A stretch of DNA of 64,000 bases, taken from NCBI GenBank assembly GCA_009760855.2, contig WPIO01000063.1, forward strand, positions 1,793,001 to 1,857,000, read 5' to 3'. This stretch comes from Cristatella mucedo (lineage: Eukaryota > Bryozoa > Phylactolaemata > Cristatellidae). A program made the position numbers and the translations under genes. Positions 1 through 14,000 of the stretch are shown one piece after another. Under the pieces are notes generated by a model. It had not been told where the DNA came from, did not search any database, and worked only from the letters and a program-made list of their open reading frames with translations. Positions within the stretch are counted from its first letter, which is position 1, and each line of letters begins with the position of its first letter.

Positions 1-46
1 CAGTACCTGGCTGGCGCTTCTTGACGAGCTTGGCTTTCATGCCTAG

Positions 47-563
47 GTGAATGCCGAGCTGGAGCAGCGCCAGGCCGAGCTGGCACGGCTCGTCGAGTCC
101 TGGCAGCAGAAGGTGTCGGAGGCTCGCGCCGAGTGCGAGGCGCTCGCGCAGAGCGCCGCCGCCGAGGCGGCCGAGCGCCACATGCACCAGCTCGACGAGG
201 CGGTGCTGGCGGCGCGCGCCGAGTGCGCCACCGCCGCTGACGAGCGGGCCGAGGCAGCGTGCCTCGAGTTCGAACGTCGCCTGGCGACGCTCGAGAGCGA
301 GTGGGAGCGGCGAGTCGAGCTGCTCGGACGCGAGTGCGACGAGCGGCTCGCGCGGCTTGCCAGCGAGCACGAGCGGGAGCTGGAGCGGCAGCTCGGCGAG
401 CGCGAGCTCGCCCTCGCCGGCGACCATCGGGCGGCCGGTGAGAGCGAGCGAAGCCAGCACGACGAGCGCGTGGCCGAGCTGCTCGCCAGACATGAGCTCG
501 AGAGCGATGGCTGGAGCCGCCGACTGGAGGCAGCCGAGGAGGAGCTGCGCTCCGTACGACGAG
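47..563 (+). CDS. Unit 1 exon a, coiled coil
   Basis: Acceptor tcatgcctag before GTG AAT GCC; donor CGACGAG|gtgaga. Enters in phase 0 and leaves in phase 1. Encodes about 172 residues of continuous coil (AELEQRQAELARL onward), with no helix breaker over long stretches. A CT-rich tract starts just after the donor. Confidence 0.75.
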
Positions 564-685
564 GTGAGAGCCTTCCTCTATCTTTCTCTCTATATTGCTC
601 TCTCTCTCTCTTGCTCTCTCTCTTTCTCTTCTCTCTCTTTCTCTCTCTCTCTTGCTCTCTCTCTCTCTTGCTCTCTCTCTCTCTC

Positions 686-717
<32 letters not shown>

Positions 718-3700
718 GCACCTCTGGCTGCGCGATTGATCGAGCCGCCGGCTCGAGGCTGGGCATTGCAGGCGATCTTGCGCCGTCGCCTCGGCAGCCG
801 CTTGCTTTGTCGAGTGCCCGGTGGCTAGGCGGCTGCTTCGCTGCTGGCCTCAGGTCTGGACACGGGAGAAGCGCCCGAGATTGCCCAGCTCAAGGAGACG
901 CTGAGAGCTCAGTACGAGAGTGAGCTGCTGATCATGAAGAGCACGATGAGAGAAGAGTTTGATGAAGTGACCAAGGTCATGCAGGAGCAGGCAGCCAGGC
1001 GGCTCGAGGCCGAGCAGGTGAGATTGTCCTTCCCTTCGGTGTCACTAGGCGCCCAAGCCGGAACTCACTGTCGACCGACGTCACTCGATGTCGTCAGTCG
1101 GCGGACCGTGACTTCAAGCCGAGGCTCGTTTACTTGGCGGCTTGGCACGCGATCAGGGCATGTGGCCTTGGCACGCCTCTTCTGAAAACTCTTGTTTTCC
1201 TCACTGCATTTGCTCCATCTGTCCGTGTGCAGTGTGAATTTTCGTTCTCACTCGTGCTGAAATTTGTTTGACATGCTTTCTTTCCGGCATACGTAAAGTG
1301 GCTAGAATGAGATGCAGTTCTGTTAGGACCCAGTACAAGTATTTTATTCCTTTTATAATAGGCGAGCAGAGGAGTGGGAGGAGGAGGAGGAGGAAGGAGA
1401 GGAGGAGGATGCACAGAGACACGAATGAGGACTCGGCGCAGAGACGCAGTGTGGGATGCTCAAGAGACACGAGGATGAGAGATCCGAACGAGAATGATTT
1501 AGAAGATTACTGTGAAGAGAAACTGATTGCCCTCGACGTCAGGGCACGAGTTTGATGATGTGCTATTGTGTAGTGTGAGTCGAAGCATTTTTTCATTTCA
1601 AACTCCACGGCTCTTATGTCGAACTCAGTCGATGTAGCCCACCCCTCCATACTTCGGTTATGCATCGATGGATGCCGACAGATGCTAGTGCTCGAAAAGT
1701 GCTTGGTCCAAAGTCAGTGCCAAAAGTTGGTACTTCGATGAAGCTCGAGGCGAATTGGACCTGAATGCCGTGAGAAATGGTTACCAAGTCGCAAATCCTC
1801 AACAGCCCTGTGCTGTCTGCCAGCCGGGAATGGTCATGCATTGTGTAAGGCGACATTTGCGAATTTGGATTGCCTTACAATCATATGCATGACCACGTCT
1901 GTGCATGCCTACGTCTTGCCCTCGGTAGCTGCACTTCTGACCCTAGGCAGAGGAAGCCAAGCTCCAGGCAGCTCTCCAGATTCGACGGTTTCAGCAAGCC
2001 ACGTGCAGCTACTGCTGCTGGGCTGTCGCTGCTGGGCTGACTCGCGGCGCCGCTCCGTTTTGCAGACAGCCTTCATCGAGCGGCACTCTCTCATGCTGGA
2101 CAAGTTCACGGCCGAAAGGGAGCAGGAGGCCGAGGAGGCAGGCGCGCAGGCGCGGGCCGCCCTCGAGCAGCTGCGCCTAGCTCTGGCCGCCGAGCACGAG
2201 GCGGAGCTCGCTTCGAGGCTGGAGCAGGAGCGGCGCGAACGCGTCGAGCTGCTCCAAGCGCACGCCGAGCTCGTGCGCGCCGAGCGCGAGGAGCACGAAG
2301 GGCGCCTGCGGGAGCTTCGAGGCGAGCACGAGTGCGAGCTTCGGATGCTCCGAGACGATCGAGCACTGGAGGCGGTGCACATCGCCGACGCCACCAAGGT
2401 TAGCTGCGCGGGCGAGCCCAGCCGCTGGGCGGCGTCTCGCCACCGGCCCAGCCAGGTCCTCTTTTTTGCGACTCGGGGCCACCCGAGCGGTGCTGTGCGT
2501 TCGAGCGGAGCTCGGGCAGAGAGCTCGGCAGCCCGGAGAAGGGCTGCATTTGGGCCGCCGGCCCGCGAGAAGCTGGACGCCGTGCGGACGGCCCGGTAGT
2601 GCTGCACTTTTCGTGCCCTCTGACGCCACCGCTGCTATCTACGTTGGGTGGGAGCGCAGCGAGGCGCTGGCAGCCGAGCTCGCTCGCCCCTTCGAGAAGC
2701 TTCAGCACCGAAGCACCACTACCGCAGCGCTTCGCTCGGTCGCCTCACAGGAGGAAGTGCTGAAGGAACACGCTGCCAGGCTCGACGTCCTGATGCAGGA
2801 CTTGGCGCAGTCGCACGAAGCTCGAATGCGAGAGCTCGGCGACCGGCTGGACGGTCACTACACCGGTGAGTCGGTGTTGGCAGGTGTGCAGACCGTGTGC
2901 AGCACATTCGAAGGTGAAGGCATGAGCGCTTGTTCACCGGTATGATTATGCATATTTGTGGGTAAGTGATGCGGGTGATTGCAAGATTCACAACTATAAA
3001 AATAATAATAATTACATAGTACTTACATAATATAATAATAATAATACTAAGAATAATAGTATGATGATGTAACAAATATGTGATGATGATTACTATTATA
3101 GCGATGCTAGGTTTGCTCATGGACACCAATAGTGGATGCTAGGCCCACGCCATACCAACGGCAGCAAACAATCTACTGGTCCTTTTAAATGATCGCACAA
3201 TTCATGCAGTGCCTTCACATGAGTAAAGAAGTATGCCACATATGAGCGAGTTCTCATGTAACCCTCCAGCTAAATCAGATTCACCGGTTGGCTAGTGAGA
3301 ATAAGCACGAGCAACCAAGATGGCGCCGAATCTTGTTGCATGCTGATTCTTGTTGCCTGCTGCGTGCTCTCGGGGGATGCACACATCCGCTGCTGCTGCT
3401 GCTGCTGCAGTAGCTTTGGGTTGTGCCTCGTGCCGTGCCCAGCTTGCCTAGAACGGCTTCGAAGTAGGGCGTGGGAGCCTGGTCTTTCGATCGAGTTTCT
3501 CGCCCAGCGAATGAAGCGCTTCTCTGTGATGGGAGAGAGGCAGAGAGCGGCTCGCTCGTCTGCTGCTGCTGCTTGCCGCATGCCTCGTGCATTGCCGCCA
3601 GCCTGCATTGCCGCCAGCCTGCAGGTGCGAGCGCACCGTTTGCCGTTGCAGAGAAGCTGCGGGCGGCCGACGAAGCCTTGTGCTCGGCACTTGAGCAGCG

Positions 3701-4555
3701 CGACGGCCAAATAGCCGAGCTGAGGGTCGTTCTAGAGGCCGAGCAGCAGCACGCCAAGGTCGAGCTGGCCGCTGCCGTCGAGACGTTGGACCAGGGTGAG
3801 CTCCCTCGCCCAGGCTGGCTCGCCCAGGCTGGCTCTCCGCATGCAGGCACTCGTGCATGCATGCATGCCTGCCTTAGCCAAGCGCTCGTGACACGGGCGC
3901 GGTGGCATTACTTACTTGGGCGTCGATTGCAGACTGGCGTCAGCGAGCCGCCGCCGGCGAGCAGCGGCTGCGCAGCGAGTTGGACGAAGCGCACGCCGAG
4001 GAGCTCGAGCAGGCACGCCAAGCCTCGCTCGAGGAAGTAGAGAGGGCTCGAGGCGAGCTGGAGCAGCAGCATCAGCGTGACGTCGATGCCCTGCGCAAGC
4101 AGTGCGAGGTATAGCCGTGCGTGAGAGCTAGCACCTCGCCCTTGCTGCTGCTACTGCTGTGTGCAAGGCCATGAGGATGGCACGGGTGATGCTCAGATAC
4201 CTACGAGTTGACACTGCTGCCGTTCTATCCAGGTCGCTTCCAAAGTGCCGAAGGTAATGCGAGGCGGCAGCTGGTCGCTGTCACATGCTTGGGGCGTGGA
4301 CGCATTACGGGCGTACTTTCGTCCTGGTTGCCTTGCTCTGGCTCTCTCTCTCTCCCCCTCCCTCTCCCTCTCCCCCTCCCCCTCCTTCTCCCCCTCTCTC
4401 TCTCTCTCTCTCTCCCTCTCACTCTCACTCCCTCTCTCTTCTTCTCCCTCCCTCCCTCCCTCTGTTTCCCTCTCTCTCTCTCTCACTCACTCCCTCTACC
4501 TCTCTCTCGCTCTCTCTCACTCTCTCTCTCTCTTGCTCTCTCTCCCTCTTTCTTG

Positions 4556-4603
<48 letters not shown>

Positions 4604-4946
4604 TTCTCTCTCTCTCTCTTTCTCTCTCTCTATCTCTCCCTCTCACTCTCACTCCCTCTCTCTTCTTCTCCCTCCCTCCCTCTGTTTCTCTCTCTCTCTC
4701 TCACTCCCTCTACCTCTCTCTCTCTCTCTTGCTCTCTCTCACTCTCTCTTGCTCTCTCTCACTCTCTCTTGCTCTCTCTCACTCTCTCTTGCTCTCTCTC
4801 ACTCTCTCTTGCTCTCTCTCACTCTCACTCTCTCTTGCTCTCTCTCACTCTCTCTTGCTCTCTCTCACTCTCTCTTGCTCTCTCTCCCTCTTTCTTGCTC
4901 TCTCTCCCTCTTTCTTGCTCTCTCCCTGTCTGTCTGTCTGTCTGTT

Positions 4947-5020
<74 letters not shown>

Positions 5021-8000
5021 CCCTCTCCCTCTCTCCCTCGCGGTGCAAAGCCCCATGCTGTTCGTTAGTCGGCCCCAGCCTTTGCCATGCAGCTAGTTCG
5101 TGCATGACCGGTCTCTGCATCACTCGGTCACGTGGGTTTGTTTTTCTGCCCGGCTGCCGCTTCTTGTCTTGGTTCGTGCCGGCTGAGGCTTCGGTATCAT
5201 CTCCGGGTTTCTTAGCATGCTCCTACGCACGCTCCGATGCACGCTGATCTGCCACTAATTTTTTTCTTGTCATCACACGATAGCGTGCACACGCCGGGCC
5301 GAGTTCACCGGCTTGAGGGTTGTCCCCTGCTGCCTTTACCAGACGTTCAGCACTACCCTCTCCTCTGCTGCCAACTGCTTGGTAAATCTCTCTCCTAACC
5401 CTATCAGGCTGTCTTTCTCGAAGGTAAACACGAAATATACTGGTCGGGTGATTCACCAGCCTCGGTCCCATAGCAACAGAAGAGTTTTAGTGAATATCAC
5501 TCCTCTTGTGCATGCAATAAAGGATTGCTTACTGCCGGACTCAAACCCGCGGCCTGGGTCGTGAAGTGCAAGCGTATAAGTGCCTGCTCGGCTAAGAAGA
5601 CCCTGCTCGGCTGCCTTTGCTTGACCTGTACGTGCTCCGGAGTGCCCCTGAGGTCAGCCGCATTCCGTGAGGCATCAGTTGCCACAAATCCATTTCATTT
5701 CACCATCCTTTTTTTTGGGAATGGGAAAGTGACGATTTCTCCTGCCCAGTGCTTGCGTCCGCCGTCGTCGTGCTCTCTAGCTCAATGCCGACGCCTCACT
5801 CCTCCGAGAGGTCCACGATGGCCTGATACACTTGACCGTTTGCCGTGGCAGCTGCTCTGGAGTTGGCACTCCTTCCGCGTCGTGAGTGTGCACCTCTTAA
5901 CACGGGAGCAGTGGCTGCTTGTCCGTGCCGCTTTGCACTCGGTGGTGGCTCGGTGGGTCTCGACCGCCGCCGCCACTTTGCTGCGATCGCCCAGAGATCG
6001 TTCGAGCTTCGCCTCGGTCGACCGCTGAGGCGAATCTTATGCAGCAGCTGGCGCTGCTGACTGCCCCTGCCCCAGCGCAGGGCGTGCGTGAAGGCGCTCG
6101 CTGGACTCAAGCGTCGCCCTCGCTTTGCCTAGGAAACGCTGGCACTGTGGCAGAGAAACATGAGTGAGCTGATGGCGGAGCAGGGCAGCATCAGGCAGGA
6201 GAACGTGCAGCGGCTCGACGCTCTGCGAGAGGAGCAGGAGCTGCGCGTGCTCGGGCTGCAGCGAAACGCCGAGCAGCTCCTGCGCGACCTCGCCGCCAAG
6301 GACCTCGAGCTCGATGAGGCAGGCAGTGCTGCGCCAAAGCAGCGCGAGCGGCACTCGGCAGCGCGACCGGACGTGGCCGGACGGCCTACGGCCCTATCCG
6401 GTTGTTGCGTGCATGCCTGCGTTCGTGTCGTTCTCACCGACGTGATGTGAAGCTTTGGTGGGCACTTTTGTATGCTGCTCGCGTGAGTGCGCTCGAACTT
6501 GCGCGCCTCGTGCCTCTGCGTGCGTTTACGAGAGAGTGCGTGCTCTGCCGAGCTCCTGGTTCGTCCGTGCTGCAGTATAGAGGATAAAATCGACCTGCGT
6601 CACCTCTCAATCTCCTAGGCAAAGTCGACCGTGTCGAGAGTCGCCGCCGAGCTGGAGAGTGAGCGCAGTGGTAGCGCCACACAGCTCGCTCGACTGCAGC
6701 AAGACATGAACGACCGCGCTGCTGCCGTCGAGCGGCTGAGCGCCGACGTCGAGGGGTTGACCGAGCAGCGGTATGCCTCCTCCTCCTTCTTTTCCTCTTC
6801 TTGCTGCTGCCTCGCGGCGCACGCCACCTGTCTCCTGCCGGGTCACTTGGCTTTTGCTGTAGACCCGGTTCTTTTTTCCGACTCACCGATCGGCCTCCTT
6901 GCCCGTGGCCCCGCATTGCCGGCATCCGTTCGCAGAGCACCGAGAGCATCTCCCGGTGCTGCAGCTCTCTTCTTTTTTCCCGGGGTGAGGGGGAGGTGGT
7001 GCTCGGCAGTGGGGGTTTCTCCCAGCGCCATCTTCATGAATGCCCTATTTCTCGACTGGCTGGCTGTCTCTCTGGAAAGAGGTACTCATAGCCATTTATC
7101 AGATGTTATGAGAGTTTTTAAAAAGGCAGATCGTTAAAAAGCTGACCGGTGGTTTGTCGATGGCGTGTATCTTAAACTGAACAGCCATTGTTCATTTATT
7201 GTGCAACAGTGTGCACTCTAAAGTCACATCAGATCTGCAGCCATCGCTGGTTTATAATGTGTACTGCCGACCCCTTGTTTATGAGGAGTGGTAGGCATTC
7301 GACCGTGAAAGATTAGATTGAAGCACAAAGAACGAATGTTTTCGAATAAAACCATGCTTTTCACGATGGTGTTTTTAAATAGCCAGTGCATACAACAAAA
7401 ACTTATACAATGAAAGAAAGCGTCTTGCAATCTTAAAATTTATTTGCCACGCTGTTTTGGCTCCGTGTTTAAGGTGCTCGCCCCCACCGAGGTCAAGATG
7501 AATGTATTTGATGACCGAGGTCGTGGGCTCGAGCCCCGTGGCGTTGAAGCGCCTGAATAGAGATGAAGTTCTCTTTGTGCGCGTATGCAAACGAGCTCTT
7601 ATTTATATTATTTATTTATTCTCCGCAGCGATTCTGCCCGAGCTCTCGCTGCGTGCTGTGTAGCTCCTTGGCTTGCTCGGGTATGTCGTCTCGGGTCTTC
7701 GTTGACGTCGTTGGTGTCTGCTTGCTGCCCAGGGCGACGCTGCTGCACAATCAAAGGCTGTTCGTCGAGCTGCTGGGGCGCTTGGCGAGGAGCAACGGTG
7801 CGGTGGAGGAGAGGATCGCTCTGCTCCTTGGCGAGGGCACGTCACGCCTCCAGCCCGAAGCTGCCCTTGCCGCCTGCCAGGACGGCGGCGGCTCGGCCGA
7901 TCGAAACCTCGTGCCGTGGCCCGAGTCGGCATCTGCCGCAGGAAGCAAAAGAGGTGCGCGCCGGCCGGAAGGACACACTGCACCGTCGGTCGCGCCGAGG

Positions 8001-11000
8001 CCGCCCGAGTGCGCTGCTCTCGGCCTTTGGCGCCTTGGCTGACGGTCGGTGACCCGCGTGTCCACGTTGTAGCCGAGCCGGGTCCGGATAAAGCGCTGGA
8101 CGGAGGCGCTGCCAGCGAGGCACTGCAGAGCGAGAGTGCCCTGAGGCTCGTGGCCGACCTCGAAGGCAAGCCGGCAAGCGCCTGCTGAGCGCGCTGCCCC
8201 GAGAAGTGCAGCCCTCGGTGGCTTGCTGGCTGGCTGGCTGGCTGGCTGACTACTGTCGCTCGTGCCGCCGCCGCCTCGCTCGCGCGAGCGTGCACGTGCC
8301 GCGCTGGCGAGCCGTCCATGGCCGCCTGGCGCCCGTCGCTCCCCGTGGCTCCACCGCCTTGTAACCGTCGCCTCTGCGCAGGATCTAGCCGACGTGTGGC
8401 CGACAGCATGGAGCACGCGCTTGATGCACTCGAGCGCTCGGTGACGCAGCTGGTCGAAGCGCACAGGACACGCGAGGAGCTGGCCGCCGAGGTGCGCCGC
8501 TGCCGCGCCGCCCTGGCCGAGCTCGAGGAGCGCTCCGCTGCCGCCCGCGAGCAGGCGCGCGAGCTAGCCGAGCGCATGGCCGAGGACGCAGACGTCCGAG
8601 GGCGCCTCGAGATCGAAGTGCACAAGGCGAGAGGTCAGTGGCAACGCGCGTGCGCAATGCGTGGGCACTTAGCGCTGGTTCGCTTGTTGTTCTTTTTGTG
8701 TTGTGCGCACACACGTCGGCGTGAACGCCAGCTTGCAGCAGTGCCGCTCTGTTCAGAGGAGTTCTGCTTGCTTGGTGTAGCGTGCATGCGCCACCGGCTT
8801 CGGTCGCCACCATTTGCCGTTCATTTGGCGGTTCTGTCTTCCTGCAGGTCTGCTCGAAGGACACGTGGTAGAGCGCGAGCGACAGGAGGAGACGATCCGA
8901 GCTCTCGAGAGCAAGCGAGCGGCTCTGGCCTCTGCGTGCGACGAGCTGGGCGATCGCGTTCGTCAGCTCGAAGAGCAGCGCGCCGAGTCGGAGGCGGCGC
9001 AGCTGTGCGCTCAGCGCCAGCAGGAGGCCCTGGCTCTCGCCGGCAGCGAGGCCGAGACCGGTGCGGGGCCGTGCTGCCGTGCGCTTCGCAGCATTCCTGT
9101 GTTACCCTTGCACAACTCGTCACCGGCACGTCCATCCTACTCTCCTTCCCTTTTTGTCAAAACCCGGGCTCACCAACCCAGAGTCTCATCCTCCTGCAGT
9201 CCGTCCTGCAATGGGGTGCCGATTGTGCACAACCACTGGTAGTCGGCGCTTGTGCAGAGGTCCGCTCGCTCGGCTGAGCACAGGCGGCCCGCTTTCGTGC
9301 ATGTGCTCCGGAATCGCTGTCTTTGCTGCCAGCCACAGCTCACCGCACAAGTCACACGCTCGCTGATTCGGTGGCACGGGCACTGATGAGTTGCGATTGC
9401 GGTGGGCGGGCGCGTGGGATATAGTCTTCTTCTCGTAGCGCCTCTGTGCAACGCTCGCCGACGTTTGCCATTAGACCGCGTTGGCCAAGAATCCTCGAGC
9501 AGCATGCTCGCGCCAGTTCGCCATTTTCCTTATTTGCATGTCGACGGAGCGCTCCCCCTTGCTTGGCACTGCGCTCACGCTCTCGCTCAGGGGCCTCCGG
9601 CTTGGGCCGTTGAGAGTGCTTCAGCTGCGCGCTTGCGGGCACGCATGCATGCTGCCGCCCGCGCTGCCATCGTCGTCTGCACGCGCGTTGTAGACGAGCG
9701 TGCTGCTTCCGAGCATGCGTATCCAGGTCAGTGCCAGCACTTGGAGCAGGAAAGCTGCCCTGGTGACTGCTGTGCCCCGGTCTGCTAGACTAGACTCGCT
9801 TGCCTTAGAGCGCGCTAACTCCTCCCAATGTCCCGTCGGTGAATCGGTGCCCTAACGAGGCGGCGGCGGCTTCCTGTTGCTGCACGCCTCCGGCAATCGG
9901 CGCTCCGGACTGCCGCCTGCCACTGCACCTCATGTGCCGCGACAGGCTTCGTTCGGCTGCGCCGCCAATTTTCTTCCGAGTGCCCCTCGTGTCACCTCGA
10001 GATTGCATGCTCATGCTTTCGTCGGCGTTCGTTCGTGTTCTCGTTTGCTCGCATGGTTTGTTGGCGGGCGAACGAAGCTTGTTTGTTGGCCCCGCGTGTT
10101 GTGGCTGCCGACGCATGCGACGGCGCGGGAAGCGGCCGCCGCAGCTCCTGACTTCGGTTGTCGACGTCGCGCTTTCGCACGCTCGTTGAAGCCCTGCTGC
10201 GTCAGAACAGTCAGCTGGACAGGGACAAGCGCGACATGAGCCGCCAGTTCGAGCACGACCGGGAGGCGCTGCTGCGGCTGCTGCGCGTGAGTGAGCGCAG
10301 CAGCCCACGTCGGCACGAAGGAGAACTCTTTGTCGTACTCTGCTGTCTGCTCGTGCTGCTCTGCCCTCTGCACATTGGCTGTGCAGAAATTACCTAGCCC
10401 ACCACCGACCGACCGACCGACCGACCGACCCCCCCCCCCCCGAGAAATGCCTCGCATGGGCCGCCTTAGTTTTCATAGTCAGCATTGGCATGGTGGTGGT
10501 GGTGGTGTGGTGGTGGTATCAAACCATTGATATCTGACCGTGTTATATTGCATAATACTGTAGAGTGTCTTAACTGCATTTAGCCAGCCGAAAGAAGTTA
10601 TTTAGTCGCCCCCTCCTCCTTCCAGTTGGAGCAACCTGAAGCCGAATCAACTTGCCGTGATAACATTTTTTGTTGGAAACTAGTGGACTTTTGTTGGAAG
10701 CTAGCGGAATGTGGATAACAATGATAATTATTAATATTATAAGACATTTGTGTAGCACCCTTGGAGAACTGAATATCGTTCTATTCTCTTCACATTTGCA
10801 TTAAAGGAAGCATGTCAGCAAGCGTGAGCATGCAAAGCATAGTTCACATAGACCTGGCAAATGCTGTTAGGTGGTTTTCGGGTTCTTTTTAAAATGTCAA
10901 GTCAGGGATGTGTACACAGTCATATGCTCATTATGCAATGATACTCGCTGGAATTCGAAGTGTGATACCGCCACCACAGCTGTGCACACTTTGAAAATAA

Positions 11001-14000
11001 TGACTTGCTAGTGAGTGTGTTGCCTGTGCACGCTCACTGCAGGAGGCCGAGCAGAAAGCCGAGGAGACGTCGTGTGAAAGCGCCAAGCTGGCCGAGAGCC
11101 ACGCTGCCGAGCGACTCGACCTGCTGCTGCAGCTCGGGGCGGCTGAGAGACAGCTGAAAGCCAGGAAGGGCTTCATCGAGGTGAAGGCCGCTACCTCAGC
11201 TCTGCCGCCCTTGGTGCGCTTGTGTGAAAGCACTGCATACGGCGGCGGGCTCGTGTGTTTGTCACTACTGCCACCTCGGTGGCTGCTGCAGCTGCCGCTG
11301 CCGGTGTGACGCCAGCAATATCCGGTTCGGCATCCATCGTGCTGCGCTTGCAGGAGCAGACGGCCGAGCGCGAACTGGAGCGCGAGCAGAGCCAGCGCTA
11401 CGCGAAGCAGTGCCAGTCGGTGGCCGAGGAGAAGCGGCGCCTTGAAGTGGCCGTGAGCGAGCTGCAGTGCCAGGTACCCTGCAGCCTGCTACCCATGTTG
11501 CTTCTGCTGCCGTGCGTTCGCGCGCGCTCGCCCCCTGCAATGCTGCCCCGGCTCTGCTGCGCTCGCTCTGCACGCCCACTGCTCTACTCCTCGCGGGCTC
11601 CGTATCGGATCCATGCTGCCTCCATGCACGGCTGTGCCGTGCCTCAACTGCACACGCTTACAGTGAGCTTAACTGTGACTTAACTCCTTCCGACTTGATA
11701 TTTCTTGGACATCACCGTGGTAAATAGAAAATCGTCTGCAGAAGGCATCCGGAGCTTTCATACGCGCATTCATTCCTGCTTCCTTGGCCCATCGCCTGGT
11801 TTTGGCACTGCCCTCCCTCCCCCCCCCCGAGGCATACAAGCAAAATCCGAGTGAATCACGTGTCGTGGACTAGCTCGGCACCTATTTTAGGTAGCCGCTG
11901 CAGGCTGCTGACATCCCTGTCGCCTGCCTGCTGGTCTTGTCGTGCAGTACTGGCGTAGCCACTACTGACTAGTACTGGCGTGTCCTGCGGCAGGAACTTG
12001 CAGCAGCAGCACTGGTGGCTCCTTCACTCATCCCTCATTGGTTGCTGTGTTACATTGCTCGTTGAGAAGCTCTGGGAATATTCTGTTTCCTTTTCACGTG
12101 GTGCGTGCACGAAAGACGTGCTTAGCTAGGTAGCTAATTAGTGTTGACAGCAGACCTTGTGTTGGTCTGAGTCCAAGGGGGGGGGGGGGGGGGTAAAGGG
12201 GCTCGAACTTCACTGCCCTGGTCACGGGTTCTAGTCCAGCAGGCAGCCAGTTATGCACTTGTGATGTTCGTTGAGGAGGATCAGCTGATCCTCTTTGACT
12301 GCTTTCTTCAGAGCCCTTTCCTATTTTCCTTATGCTATGTTTCATCAGAGTCACGTCTTTCTATCATATCCTTTGCAGCAAATGTAAAGCGCCTAGAAAG
12401 AGATTGAGTTCTCTGAGGGTGCTTTATCAAGTGTGTTATTGACATTATTATGATTATGTCATTATCACCTATTCATTTTTAAGTTAGAATAACTTTCTTG
12501 CATTGGAACAAGTGGTAGTACCGTCGAGGCTTGATATTGGTACCACGGTGCTTTTGGTTGTGGATTAACTTGCCTGTGACTATTATCTGACCGACTTATA
12601 TGGCCGGGCAATGTGTTGTATATATGCTTTAGTTTATAATTGGTTCCTGTAGTGCAGCATGTTTCTTTCAGGCCGGTAGTTGCTTTCGTGAATATCTGCC
12701 TAGCCTTTACTTATGCACTGCAGCCTATGCCACGAAGTCCTACTTAAGGCCTTCATTGTTCCTTATTCCCGATGTGATCATGTTCGTCTTCGAATCTCGT
12801 CTTCCAGGTATCCGACCTAAGGGCATCTCAGCAGCTGCCGGACGCCCGATCCGCTGGCGATGCCGACTCGGCCGCCGTCGTGGCGGGCCTCCGTGCGGAA
12901 GTCTCCGAAGCTCGTGATGTAGCAAGGATCCTCCGCGTCGAGTTTGATGCTAAGGAAGTCACGATAAAAGAGCTCCAAGAAGTAAGGCCACGTCACCTCG
13001 TGACGTCAGCAGCGTGTGCTAGCTCATAATGAGTTGTTGGCTGGGAGGATAGCAGCTGGTAGTTGCTGCACTTCGGGACTTCGGCTCGAGGACGCACCGA
13101 CCGACAGGTTGTTGAACACGTGGTATGCACCTATCGGTTTTCCACTTAATCCGACATCGTCGGAGCCAGAGTTGCCGACATGGGCTTCGAAAGCCAGATG
13201 TGAACTTTAGCTGAAGCCGAGCACGATTCGAGGTTAACTTGTGTAGCAAGCCGCCGCTGGTCACGTGGGCTTGCCACTTTCGGACGGTGGCCAGCTGTGG
13301 TCGCGATAAGACTTAAGAAAGCTATTGGCTTAGAAAGCTATCGATTAGATCCCGAGTGCTGCCGAGTGCACTCTTGTGCTGAGGCAGCAGCCAGCCCAGC
13401 AATAACGAGGCTCGTCCGGCGTAGCTACCTAGCATGCTTCTTTGTCGTGCAGATGCACGTGAAGAAAGGTAGTCGGGATTTTTCTAGCCACGACTATCGA
13501 CTGTCGCGGCCATCCCCCACGTGGTCGTCCCCGTGTGCACTCACTCTCACGTACCCAGGTCACGTGGGGGATTGTCGCTCAGTAAGTTCGCCAGACTGCT
13601 TGGAGCTGACTCTGGAAAGTCCTTATAGTGCCGAAGGAGAGGACGCAAGGTTGCCGTTTGCGTCTGTCTTGAGTTCTGCTGCCTAGCCAAGTTCTGTTCG
13701 ATACATTATTTCCCCCCACTACCCTCAAGCTTGTAATGTGCACGGGAGTGCCAAGGTGTCCGCCATGGCCCGGTTAGCCTGCAGGCAGAGGCGAGGCGCT
13801 TGCACCAGCTCTGCCGCCCAGCTGAGCCTCATAGTGAGTGCAAGCTGCAAGTGATGCGTGGAGAGAGTGGGCTCGCTTGATTTTAAGTGGCAGTCTCTGC
13901 AAAGAGCACACAGGGTGCTTGCTGGGTGCCATAGGTAGATGCGCTCACCAGTGGAACACCCACCTTCGTAGCTAGACTGACCGCGACTAGACAGACGGAG

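Noticed and set aside
4208-5247. Long Ser/Leu-rich open frames in several frames
   Set aside because: They are translations of the CT satellite, open in all frames by composition.
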